Positions 27,403 to 40,000 of a stretch of DNA of 64,000 nt are shown piece by piece (position 1 is the stretch's first letter; the number at the start of each line of letters is the position of its first letter). The notes under the pieces were generated by a model. It ran no database searches. It was not told where the DNA came from and worked only from the letters and a program-made list of their open reading frames with translations. Source of the DNA: Dermatophagoides farinae (Eukaryota; Arthropoda; Arachnida; Sarcoptiformes; Pyroglyphidae); contig NC_134678.1 of the NCBI RefSeq assembly GCF_024713945.1, positions 1,736,001 through 1,800,000 of the forward strand, in the 5' to 3' direction. The translations under genes and the position numbers were made by a program.

Positions 27403-29114
27403 CTAATCTTCATGATGATGATGATCATCATCATAAACATCAAAATGTTTATCTGATGGATGATGATATATTATTATTACCGTATATTGTTATTTGGAAT
27501 GGAATAATCAAGGCAAAAAAAAAAATTACAAACAAACTAACTTAATCAAATCTCTCTCATTATCAAACTCATTATCACTGAAATCAAATGGATTTTCATT
27601 TTGAGTGCAAAAAAAAAAACACCAGAGATAAACCAGAAAACAGAAACATATCTGATGATGATTAGGGGGTTGAAATAAAACACGATGATGATGATTATTA
27701 TGTTAGATTGTAAAAACAAAAACAAAAAAAAATTTTCGAATATATAAAAGGACCAAATTGGCATTCAACATTGAAATGAAATAATCCCTTTATATGTTCA
27801 TGGCATAAATAATAATAAGCCATCATGATGATCATCATTTTAGACATCGACAACTGTGTGTGTGTGTGTGTGTGTGTGGAATAAAAATCATGAAATGAAC
27901 AATCAACATCGACAACATTAATGTTATTATTATTATTATGAAAAAAAACGGGCAAGTTTATTATCATCATCACCATCATTATCATTATTATCATGATGAT
28001 GATAACAATAAAAATGGTCATTTCATTTGACATTGTAAAGAAATTCAGGTTTATATATACGTTTTAGGTACAAGTTCATTTTTTTTTTTTTTTGGTGCCC
28101 AATTGATCATTCAAATTTCAATACTGTCTGTCTAGCTTCTTGTCTGTCTCACTCTCCCTCTATATATATATATATGTATATGTTAACAATCCTTTCATTT
28201 CCGATTCAGGTCAATTAATCAGCGTATGAATAATATGTTTTTTTTTTGACGAAAAAAAAACTAACGACGATGCGTTGGATGTATGAATAGAAAATTATCG
28301 TAAAAAAAAAAGAAAATTTCTCCATTCATATATTCAACCAGATACTAAAAAAATGATGATTAATCAAACTAGAATATATGGTGGTTATTATTCACAATCA
28401 ATTGTTAGAATGAAAATAAAAAAAAAATTTTGTAAAGAAACGCGAATATTTTTTTTTCGTCAAAAATGAGTACAAAAAAAAATTTGTGGATTCAAAATTC
28501 ATACATACGCCCTGAATTCATTTTTTTTGAATTCTTTAAAATGTGTGTGTGTGTGTGATCGATGGAGTATATATTGATATGATATGATATAACCGATAAA
28601 ATGTTTTTTTTTTTTACTTTTGAAAAAAATGAACTCTCGAATAAGATTGATGAATTGTGAAATTTTTCCAGTGTGTGTGTTTGTGTAGGTGGGTGGTTAG
28701 TTAGTCGGTTGGGTAGATGGTTTTTTTTCCAATTATAATGTTCAAATCATATTTTCTTCGAAATGGATTATGTATATTTGTGAATAATTTCTCGGATTCG
28801 TGGTCATCATTCCCATCATCATCATTTATATGGCTAATTATTATATGTCCGAAAAACAAAACAGAACAACAACAACAACAACAACAAAAATGATTTCAAT
28901 GTCAGACAGAAAACAACAAGGGTGTTCACCAACAAAAAAAAAAAAAATTCCATTTTCGAGTGTGTGGGTACACATCATGTAATCATCATCATCAACAACA
29001 AGAAAAGACAAGACAAGACAAGACAATTTAAATGAATTATTATGATCCGTTAGAAAATTCAAACTTTTCCATACACATTACTTGATTACTACCTGGTTTC
29101 ATATCATCACATAG

Positions 29115-29309
29115 ATGAGTGATGACAAGTTGATGTTACTAGAATGGATAAATTACATTGAATTGATGACATTACCATTTTCATATACAAAAATTTACAA
29201 TTGTTTACAGTCTTGTCTGTCTATTCCACAAAAAAATAGACAAGATCATCATCATCATCATCATCATCAAGAACATCAATGGATGATGTTGATGACGGGA
29301 AAAACATGA
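29115..29309 (+). CDS. Candidate small ORF, 64 codons, poly-His near C terminus
   Basis: A true ATG opens a frame whose first 40 or so residues (MSDDKLMLLEWINYIELMTL and onward) are not repeat-derived. A seven-His run from (ATC)n follows, then EHQWMMLMTGKT. A good-looking donor CAG/GTACC lies just past the stop. No homologue recognised, and frames of this length are expected by chance. Could be an exon fragment or nothing. Confidence 0.2.
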   Translation: MSDDKLMLLEWINYIELMTLPFSYTKIYNCLQSCLSIPQKNRQDHHHHHHHQEHQWMMLMTGKT

Positions 29310-29919
29310 CAGGTACCATATTATCATCATAATAAAACTCTTACGGTTTACTATAGACAAGACCACAGAAAGAATATTAAAATCTGACATCCATAAGCAA
29401 TGGAAAACAACAACAACAACGAAAAAAAAGTGATGAGTTCTAAACCAAGAAAAAAAAGGGGCAGTAAAAAATAATCAAAAAAAAATCCAATTTTCCACCA
29501 CAACAAAAAAAAAACGGGACAGCAGGAGAACGCACACACACAATTCTTTTCTCCATTTTTCACAAACTGAATATTAATCTTACATTAATGAGTAAAGTTC
29601 CCATTATATCCGAAATGATATTCATGATGATTATTATTGAAATAAAATAATTAAAAAAAACTTCAAACGCCAACCAACAAACCACCTTTATATCATTATA
29701 AACAAACATACGATTAAACGGAAACTGATGAAAAAAAAATGAGAAAGAGAGAGAGACAGACAGACATAGACATGATAATCTTTTTTTTTCTTGTCGTATT
29801 GTCGGGGGTATTTATTTATTATTAAGAAAAATTGACAATTTGACCTACAAATTGATGTTGGTTGGCGGTCAATTCAACAGACTGAATTCATCATCGACAA
29901 CAACACAAACTCTTTTTTG

Positions 29920-29954
<35 letters not shown>

Positions 29955-30310
29955 GATCATCACCGGTTGATGATGATGATGAGAATGGTGATGACCTTCA
30001 AAATCATAGCAAAAAAAAAAAAAATGATTGAAGATGTTGATATTGTATAATATGAGATGACCACCAAGTAAATATGGATATACGTTTTTTTTGTGTCTGA
30101 TAGTAATGGTATTTTATTGACTAAACACAGATACATAAACAAGTAAATGGACAGTCACCAAAATAAAAAAAAAACCTATGCAATTGATGATGATAAAATG
30201 GCTGTCCGATGAAAAAAAAGAGCATTATTTATATTGAATGAATATATAAATGGATAATGGGATAAATGATGAAAATCTTTTTCATTTTGTTGTTGTTGTT
30301 GTTGTTGTAG

Positions 30311-30495
30311 GTCGGACAGGTTGCAACTGGTCAACTTTTAACCATAATAATAATAATAACAACAACAACAACAATAACAATAATCACCATCATCATCATC
30401 ATCATCCACGGTGGTCATCAGATGTGGATGAACCAAGCCAAATAGTTGATGGCCATTTTATCATGATGATGATGATGATGATGATGACAATGTAA
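30311..30495 (+). CDS. Candidate 3'-terminal exon with poly-Asn/poly-His
   Basis: After an acceptor-like T-rich tract ending GTTGTAG (30304-30310) the frame reads GRTGCNWSTFNH. About a dozen Asn and seven His follow, then PRWSSDVDEPSQIVDGHF, a Met run and a stop at 30493-30495, with AATAAA at 30505-30510. The Asn run mixes AAT and AAC and the His run mixes CAC and CAT. Non-repeat sequence on both sides stays in one frame, so it looks more coding than other repeat-made frames. Homopolymeric Asn/His tracts are common in arthropod transcription factors, but no domain is visible. Confidence 0.25.
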
Positions 30496-31853
30496 TTTGG
30501 AACAAATAAAAAGAGAAAGAAGAAAAAAAAACCGTGAAAGTTTTCATGTTAACAGTGGTCAATGGAGAAATTCTTTATTGGAGAAAAAAAAATCCTTTTT
30601 CCAATTATAGCTGAAATGTATGAATATTTCAGCACTATATAATCATCATCAAGATCAAAACAAAAAAAGAAGAAGCTTAGGTAGAGAAGAAAAAAAAATT
30701 TAAAATTTAAACACATGAAAAAAAAATTATCATTAATTGCCACTGCTGAACACTAGAAGAAAAAAAAACATGCAAATGCACTTAGAACAAATATATAAAT
30801 CTAAATCTAAATTTAAATATATGACTGACAACAGCAAAGTTTGTGTTGTGGATGAAAACCAAAAATCAAAATCAAAATCACAAAAAAAAATTATGAAGTA
30901 TTTGCTATTCAATAATTAGATCAAACTATCGTATACTATCTGATGATGATGTGATGATTAAAAAAAACAACAACAACAACAACAAAATAACGGTGATGAT
31001 TAGATCAGAACAACAACAACAAAAAAACAAAATCTAGGCCATAGTGAGAATAGGCAAACACGATTTTTTTTTCTCCAACCAAAAAAAAAAAAAAAAAAAA
31101 AAAAAAGAGGTAACCAATAATGATAAAAATAAGCAAATTATAAATGTCAGTCAAAATGATGGCCGATGATCATCATCATCTCTACTTTGCTCATCATCTA
31201 GCGATGAATTTCATAATTTTTTTCCTTTTTTTTTTACTTACAATCTCCCAAATATACTCAACGTTAAGATTTTCATCATGGTCATCATCACATTAACATC
31301 GAAACAAATAAGCAAAAAAAAAAAACCATTGCCATCATAGTCAATGTGATTGGCAAAAAAAAAATAGGAGAAGCGGCAAAAATATTATTATTATTATTAT
31401 TAACCTGCCGATATTAAGACCAAGAAGAAAAGATGAAATTATACAACACATCCACCAAATATAACCATTGATTAAAGGTATAGATTATAATTATTATTAT
31501 TGGCATCATAAACACCATTCATGGTGATGTTGATGATCAAGATCAAAAAAAAAAAAAACAAAAAATTCTTGGAATCCCGACACTCAACATACATACACAT
31601 ACATGTAGACATGAATAGTGATTTTTTTTTCTCATTCATTCATTCATTTCAATCATAACCATTCGATTTGATTCGATTAGTGAAAGAGAAGAAGTAAATC
31701 AAATCGAAATTTATGAAATGAATTTGTTTTTCTTCTTTTTTCCATTTATAAATCTTCTGGTTTAGGTGTGATTTGATTGACAATTATTTACGAAGAAGAA
31801 GAAGAAGTGATAAAAACAAGATCAATGATAACAAGTTGAAAAAAACCACCCTA

Positions 31854-31879
31854 TTTTTTTCGCATATATGCGAAAAAAA
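31854..31879. repeat. 26-bp perfect palindrome
   Basis: Seven T, CGCATATATGCG, seven A. The self-complementary core is not a simple repeat. Confidence 0.9.
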
Positions 31880-32078
31880 ATGATGGATTATGCATATCTA
31901 CTGCCGAGAAGAGGGGAGAAAGCCAACAACAACAACAATAATCGATTTTCATAAATCGATTTTTTAATGCTCTTTTTTTTGGTAATGAATCTTATTCATT
32001 TTGGTTTTTTTTAAATTTGAATGACCAAAATCGAATTTGATGATTTTTCGATAAAATATTATGTATTTGGAAACGTTA

Positions 32079-32092
32079 TCGCCATCTATTGA
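32079..32092 (-). promoter_or_regulatory. CTCF-like core motif
   Basis: On the minus strand the 14 bases read TCAATAGATGGCGA, matching 11 of 14 positions of the insulator consensus CCASYAGRKGGCRS, including the whole AGRKGGCR core. A match this short can arise by chance, and I do not know that this organism carries CTCF. Confidence 0.2.
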
Positions 32093-33373
32093 CGAGAAAC
32101 AAAAGTGACAAGAAAATAATTTCCAAAATTTACCTTGATGATGGCCGATTACCAAAAATGCCAACGTGAAATTCTGTTGAAGTCATTGTTGCTGTTGTTG
32201 TTTGATGCTTTAAAAATCTTTGAAAATTTTGAAGGCTTGAATACTCCTAAATGTTCTAAATTTTTTAAAAAAAGAAAAGAAAAGAAAAATGAGAAATACA
32301 AAATAAAAAAATTAAATATCAAAAATCATTACCTTTTGTGGGATAATTTTTTTTCCAGCTAAACAAACACAAAAATGTGAATGAATGAAAAAACAAAAAC
32401 GAAAACACACACACACACAAACACAAAGATACACTGATGTAAAATGAAACACACGGCTGTTTATTGGTTTTTGGTTCAATGAAATAAAATCTATTTGGAA
32501 AAAAAAACAAAAGTTAAATTAAAAATGATGGAAAAATAAAATCAATGACATTACCTTTTGTCGATTAATGGTGATTATGTAGACGGCAAAATGAAAAAAA
32601 AAAATTCAATTAACGATAATCAATGATTCTGCAATTTGAGAAAAAGAGAAAAAGAGAGAAAAATAGATTAGCAAATACAATCAATCAGATGAAAAGAAAA
32701 AACGTTTCACAGTTCAATAATAATGATGAAGAAATCAATCAAAAAGTACGTGCACAATTAAAACATTATATATATCGGATGACTAAACATAAAATGGAAT
32801 GTTTGAAATTTTTTTTTTAGAATTCTTTTCTGTTATAACCACGTCAGTCAGTCAGCAAGTTTAGTGTTTAGTTTAGTTTACTTTACTTTACTTTATATAT
32901 GATTAAACACGAACATCATTTCAACAACGGATACATCTGAGAACTGAGAAATTTTTTTTTTTTTTTTGTTATCAAATTGACATCTTGTTGAGAATTTGAC
33001 ACTTTATTGTTCATCAAAACAACAGTATTCAGTTCAGAGTTTAAAACTTTCAAAATGAAATAATAAAATCAAAAAAAAAAAAAAAGAAAATCCGAAAAAA
33101 ATAAACAGCCTATTGTCCGAATCACTTTTAACCTTTTTTTTCTCTTATTCTTTTTTTTTGCTTCATTGAATCGTCGTTGTTTTTCTTTTGTTCTCTTCCT
33201 GGAACAACGACTGGACACTCTTGAAACACACCACCACACACAAATGGACAATAAAATCTTTTTTTTTTTTTTTTTTTTTTTGGTGGTGGCATTGCACTAT
33301 TACAATTCAATCATATCAAATAATGATTGAATGAATGAAAAAAAAATAAATTGCCTATTTTTTTCCTTTGATG

Positions 33374-33464
33374 AATGCTGTTGTTGTTGTTGTTGTTGTG
33401 GTTGTCAACGTTGTGTTTCGATGACAACAAACAACAAAACAACAACAACAACAACAACAGCATT
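33374..33464. repeat. Long inverted repeat (hairpin) with 26-bp uninterrupted stem
   Basis: Left arm 33374-33406 (AATGCTG followed by a GTT run, then GTTGTC) and right arm 33423-33464 (GACAAC, an AAC run, then CAGCATT) flank a 16-nt loop. Pairing includes unique AATGCTG/CAGCATT ends and a GTTGTC/GACAAC base near the loop, so it is not only a microsatellite accident. Confidence 0.75.
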
Positions 33465-36000
33465 TAGATTGAGAAAAAAAAAAATCCAATAGAAATCCAA
33501 AGTCCGAAATATTCAATAGAAAATTATCATTATTGCAAATGAAAACAATAATCAAGTTGTTTATATCGTAACAACACACACACACAAAACAATTTCACAA
33601 ATTCATGCATTTTAGTTATTGCACGAATGAAATTGTGTTGCCATGTTGTTGTTGTTGTTGTTGTTGTGTTCCACACACACACACACACACCACCCACAAA
33701 CAAAAAAAAAACCACACAACAACATCATTATCATCAACGAAAAAAAAAATATCACCAGACTGAATCATTTTCAATTGTAACAATATTGTGTGTATACAAT
33801 TGAAGAAAATTGCCAACAATACATATATACACACACATAAATGAGTTGAAATGAAATGAATTTTCAGACAGAAATGAAAAAAAAATGAATAATAAAGAAA
33901 AAAAAAGATTCGTCATATAGCATCCTTTTTTTCATCATCATCACCATCATCATCATTTACTGTTTTGTCCATGCTATGTAATTACATTATCGCATTGAAA
34001 TAGTGAAAACATAATGAAACAAACATCGACCGACACAAATCAAACATCAAGATTGATGAATGAAAACAATGATGATGATGATGATGAATTATAAAGAAGA
34101 AGAAGAAAAAAAAATTTCACACACACACACACACAGAGACGCAGAACAAAGTGAAAGTCAGTTTTTTTTTCTTCAACCATAAATGACAGTAAGAAAAAAA
34201 AAGAATAATACAATTCGATTTCGAAGAAGCGAAACAAGACAAAACAAAACAAAAAAAAATCGTGATTGACCAATTGAAATTGTAATTATGTTGCAGGATT
34301 TTTTTTTCATACACAGACAAAAAAAACATCAATTGAACAAACGGTAGAAGCTAATTTGGCTGGCTGACGATCCTTTATTTTCGCAACAAAATTGATACCT
34401 ATTCTCACCCTATCCCGCCAATGACAACGAAAAAAATTGTTTCAAATGTTGTCACAAATGATATAATGATTATTATTGGTTCGGAGAGGATAATTTGTTT
34501 GAAACAAAAATGAAAAAACTAAATCTAATTACATATATCTGTGTTTGATGATGAACAAAAGTAGCGAAAAAAAAAATCATTATTATAATTACGCATTTGT
34601 TTTTTTTTTATCATCAAACAAATTTTCAACTAAATCCTGTAAATCTGATCCAGGTATATATACTGCTTGTTTTGAATGATAATATAATGCAAACGAAACA
34701 AAACAATCAACGTTATGGTTTTTTTGTTTGTTTGTTTGTTGCTAAAAAAAACATGTCATTATTATTATCAGGTATGAATACTATAGTAATCAATGACGAC
34801 GATGACAACGAAATGACAGAAATATCCCATATTTTGCTGCTGGATTAAAGGTTCTCAGTTATCATGATGATGAACCGGATGACTGAATCTTTCTCTGGGT
34901 GCAAAAACGATAAATTGTGTGAATTTTTTTTTTGTTTTGTTTTTCAGTTCCATTCGATAAGTAATATGACGAAACTTGAAACCAATAATTTTCAAACAAT
35001 GATGTAGACAATAAGCAGAGAAAAATTCTTTGTGAAAATTGATCTCATCATCATCATCAAAAAAATGTGGGAGGAACTAGGAAGAAATTGTTTCGAATTT
35101 TGATGTTTCAATTTCTATCATCATGATCATCATCATTTTGATAATGTACCGTTTGTGTATGGTTAATGTTCTTTTTTTTGTAATGACAAAAAAAACGATA
35201 AAAAATAACGAAGAAAATAAAAACGTACACTATCATCATTCTGTTATGAATGTTATGAATTTTTTTTTTTGGTCTACACAAAGCATTCATGCACATCAAC
35301 AACACACATACAAACACACCTTGAAAATGTTGTATAAAGTAAGTGAGAATCTTGAAAATGATCCATATCGATGATTGCAATAAATATCACATTCATTCAT
35401 TCATTCATTCATGACATAACAATTTTGAAATTTAAAGCATAAAAAAAACCATTTTTTTTTGTCATTTGAAATGACCAAAAAGGAATGCAATAAAAGAAAA
35501 CGATTTACAAACATCGTGTATGGATGCCAATCGTGTGATGATTGTTTTCGATATATAAATCGACACCAAAGAAGATCTTTATCAAAAAAACGCTCGACTA
35601 TACACAGTCTACACAGTCTAGGAGATTTTATTAATTTATAACAATTTATTTTGTGGAAAAATGTCATCAACAAAAATTTGCTGACATTCCATTCTTATTG
35701 AAAACAAACTCATTCATTACTTTGAATGGATGAATGGGAATTCATTTGATGAAAATCGAATGGTCGTTAAATGATAATGGATGACAAGATCAAGTTCAAC
35801 GATAAATGGACAATTTTTTTCGCAAAATAAAAAAATCAAATGGATGAAATGGATATCACACGATTTTTTTTCATTGATCTCAATATCATCTCGATTTCCT
35901 ACACTGCATTATTATATATTGGCTAATCACGTTGACTACTTTACTTCATCAAACTAAATCATTAACGTTAATCCGAAATAAAAAAAAATTGATTTTTTGG

Positions 36001-39000
36001 AACAAACAAACATTATTAGCAATAAAAATCAACGTTGATTGAAAACAGAACAGAAAAACAGAACAGACAGATGTATTGAATTAATTTTGCACGAAAACAA
36101 AAATTGAAATTATAATTCAGATGCCGTTTTGTATCAACAAAAACAAAACAAAAAAAATTCAAAGAATTACCATAATCATGATTAATTATGATGAAAAACA
36201 AGCATCTTAATGAATAGGATCTTGTCTTGTAGCGAAACAACTTATCGAGCTTGAAATTGAATGACCTTTTTTTCAAAAAAAAAATTGGAGCCAAAGAGTC
36301 AATTATAAATTATATCATAGAAAGTCTTGAAGAACAGAAAAATTTCAATTTCTATCGATCAAATCTAATCTCACAACAATTATATTGTATGAGAAACTTG
36401 GCAGCCAATTTTTTGTCATCAAACAAAAACCAATAAATCATCAATGATGATCAATTTATAGCAATGAGTAATTTTAGTTAGATATATTTGACATGCAATA
36501 TATTTATATAATTAAAATGATCAACTGTCGATTGAAATTGTCAATCTGATTTTGATTTATAAATATGACAAAAAAAATTACAATTTATGGTTAAAAATAT
36601 ACACAAAATTAGTTTGTCATCATCATTATGATGATAAAATCCAAACAAGAGTGTAATTACACTCAAGATTATTATGATTTATTTATTTGATATTTTGGTA
36701 CACGACAATAATAATAATAATTCAGCTGAATTCAGCTAATTATAATCAAATTAGTCAACAACAACAACAATGATGATGATTTGAAATTTAAAATTTGGAT
36801 CGAAAAAAAAGATGCTTGAATTTGATGCTATGAACAAATTTTTATTACGTTTACGGCATATGGAATTCAAACCAAATGTTTTGTTGAATAAACAAAACAA
36901 AATAGGCTATAACCATTAAAATGATTTACGTGTGGGAACATGGTCAACATGCACACATACTAAATCATCATTATGACCAGTAATAATAATTATAATGAAT
37001 GGACAGAAATTAGATTACAACAATCAACAAATAGACAATAAAAAAAGGGGAACAAATCAAAAACTACTACTACGTAGTAGAAGTGAGAAAAAACAAAAAC
37101 CACATGATGGAACAATAAATTCTTAAGTCGCCTTTTGACAGTGATGGTTTGCAATTGTCATTGTCTACTTGTTGTTGTTGTTGGCCATAATGGTTTTTCA
37201 TTCAACTAATTTATTGTCACAAAACAAAAACATCAAGTAATAAACTCTTGGAACATTAATTAATGGTATATGACAAACAACGTACAACAATGATAATTGG
37301 CAATGATAATGATAATGTTGATGATGATGATGATGATGGTCAACAGAAAAGAACAACAAAAAAAAATCCAGGAAACAACAAAAAGAAAAAGGTTAGGCTT
37401 TTTTTTTGTTGCTAAATGTAAAATGACCATCAACATTAACAGTGTGTGTGTGTGTGGTGCTGGTGGCTATCATCTTTTAAGTTTTATTGTTTTTGTTGTT
37501 GTTGATGAAATAATTAGTCTATCATTTTTTACCTCGAAGTTCAGTTTTTTCGTTTTGTTTTATTTGATGTCATTTTATTTGTGGTAATTGGTTCCAGGAA
37601 AACAATATTTTTTTTTTGTTCATTCGCGTAACCAATCGACAACAGCAGAAAAAATGAACCTATCCCTTGTCGTATTTTTTTTTCTGTGTTGTTAGGCAAA
37701 TTATGATGATAGGATGTTCTCCAAAAAAAAACAGCCTACAGCAACAGCATTGCATTGACCACACAGACACAAAGAATTTCAATTATAGAAACAAAAAAAA
37801 AATGAAAGTTAATAGTTTAACTCATTCATCATCAATTGGTTCATTTTTTTTATGATTGACAGGAACCTTGAACAAAAACAACAACAACAACAACAACAAA
37901 AAATCAAGAAAAAAGAAATAAAAACCTGGTTATCAAGTCAGAATCTCACAGGAAGAAATTAATGACAATTTCGACTCACACACACACATGAAGGATGTGC
38001 GTTCAATAATTTAGTCTGAAAAATGAATTTAAACAAGAGAAAGTCAATGCAAATTGTATTTTTTTTTATTTTGAACTAGACAACAAAATCAATAATTATT
38101 TGGGTGTAATTTTTTTTTTGTTCCATTGAAAACACATTAACACACACACACACACATCAAATTGTGATGAATTCATTTCACATTACAATCATCCATTCAT
38201 ATCATTGAACAATGGAAAAAAATACGTGTCAAATCTTGAAATTTATCGAGGTGGCAACAACATATGATCCACATGTGAACAACATAGGCCACATCTTTAT
38301 TCAATATATCAGAATGAAATGGAAACAATTGTATGACATACCTTTGTTGTTGTTGTTGTTGTTGTTTTATGAACTAATTTTTGTCAATGTTACATTTGGA
38401 AATAAAAATTATCTAGAACAAATGGATGAAAATTTGAAATTAAAATGATTACAAATCGTAACAAAAGTTGACGAAATGATTGAATGAAAATCAATATTCA
38501 CGAATATGATAAATGAAGAAAGAAAAAAAAAAACAATCAATGAACACACAAAATACAAACAAAAGAAGAAGAAAAAAAAATTAAATCTTGAAGAACAATT
38601 GTTGTGGAGAGAAAAATATTTGGAAAATGTGTGTGTGTACAAGAGAGAGAGAGAGAGAGAGAAAATTGATCAAAATACAATAAAACAGACAAACCAAATA
38701 ACGACGAAATGATAAAATATTTTCAAATATTATAAGTCTTATATATCTTTTGATGATTGATATCAATCACACAAATGATGATCATCAACAAAATAAATCA
38801 ACAGGTCAAGTCAATGAACGCAGTAAATATGATTTCAAATCAATGTTTTTTTTATCTATTTATTTATTTTGGATCGAATTGATGCAATGAGCACAAGCAC
38901 AAACAAATGCACAATAAACACATACAAAATCAACAAAGCATTATCAGAAAAAAAAGAAAGTTTGATCTCGTTGACCGTCGTTGAATACGGATGTTGTGAT

Positions 39001-40000
39001 ATGAATCTTGTTATTCAATGAATTTTTTTTTGTTTTGACGAAGAATTTTTGATGATATGAATTGATAGAAAGGAAATAAAATAAAGGATATGATTTTCAA
39101 TTTTTTTTCTTGTTTCGTCGTCGTCGTCGTCGTCGTCGATGTTCATTTGGCTAAAAAATGATTGTGTTTATGAATTGTGTGTGCGTGTGTTTGTTTGTTT
39201 CAAGATTTAATGGATCTGCATGTGCATGAATTTTGCGTGTGGTTGATCGTCTGTTTTTTTTCATGTAATTCGTTATTTCTTTCTCTCTCTCTTTTTTTTT
39301 CTTTATTTCTTTTCATATGTCACCCTTTTTTTTGTGGTTCCATGAATTTTGGCTTTTGTGAGAAGATCACTATGGAGATATTACATCAAAAAAAATTGTG
39401 TGTGTGCGTGGCCCACGGATGTAAACATTCGCGCATGCTATTACCTTATGGGGCTTGATCATCATCATCATCATTATTCTCGTTATATAACAAATATATA
39501 TATAAAATACAAAGTGGAAACGCCAGTTTTTTTTTCTCGTATTCACATCTCTTATTTGTTAGTCATTTTTTTTTCTCGTATACTTTCAATTTAAACAATG
39601 ATAATGACGATTTCAACCATTTTCCACCATCATCATCATCATTATTATACATAGGTAGTGGTGTTTTTCGTTTTCGATTATTAACTAAACTAAACTGGAC
39701 ACACATGGAAACTGGCTGAAAAAAAATAAACGTGTTTTTTTTCCACATTGCCACTACCGATTGAATATTTTCAAAATGAAAAATATAAAATAAAAAAAAA
39801 ATTCAATTCGAAAGTGGCAGGCGTGTCAACATGTCGACAATTCATCGTTACGTAATTATGCTTTCGCTTACTATTGTCGATAGTAGATGTGTATGATGAA
39901 CAAATCATCAACATCATCATCAGTAGAGGCTAGGCTTTTCTAAATGAACGAGTTTCTTCGTTCGATTCATTTTGTTTTTCGATAGAACCTGAATTCTTGA
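36001..40000. other. No recognisable gene; microsatellite-rich tract
   Basis: Contains (GAT)n at 37318-37338, (AAC)n at 37876-37899, (GTT)n at 38345-38365, (GA)n at 38646-38662 and (TCG)n at 39115-39139. Two ATG frames on the plus strand at 38212-38448 and 38506-38712 sit close together and are noted below. Confidence 0.55.
38212..38448 (+). CDS. Candidate ORF, 78 codons, one hydrophobic segment
   Basis: ATG opens MEKNTCQILKFIEVATTYDP, then a Leu run encoded by (GTT)n that continues into FYELIFVNVTFG and a polar tail. A second, Lys/Glu-rich frame follows at 38506-38712 (EEQLLWREKYLENV). No splice pair joining them is evident and neither resembles a known family. Chance frames remain likely. 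Confidence 0.15.
   Translation: MEKNTCQILKFIEVATTYDPHVNNIGHIFIQYIRMKWKQLYDIPLLLLLLLFYELIFVNVTFGNKNYLEQMDENLKLK

Larger units (their letters stand above)
24001..28000. other. No recognisable gene; microsatellites and one GC-rich patch
   Basis: Contains (CT)18 at 24537-24572, (GAT)n at 25067-25088, an E-box at 25351, TGAATGAATGAATGAA repeats near 25789-25812, (GT)n at 27856-27877 and a non-repetitive GC-rich patch at about 27286-27402 that stands out from its surroundings. Confidence 0.6.
28001..31860. other. Microsatellite-rich tract with two exon-like frames
   Basis: Besides the candidate frames at 29115 and 30311 it holds (ATC)n at 29920-29954, (GTT)n at 30288-30308, A26 at 31081-31106 and (ATT)n at 31383-31401. 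No product is recognised. Confidence 0.55.
31880..36000. other. No recognisable gene; hairpins and weak frames
   Basis: Contains a CTCF-like site at 32079, basic ATG frames at 32135-32362 and 32623-32820 without recognisable domains, a CAGTCAGTCAG stretch near 32846, T23 at 33259-33281, the 91-bp hairpin at 33374 and (GTT)n near 33645-33665. A frame ending at 34848 with non-repetitive sequence lacks an ATG at its start. Confidence 0.55.
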
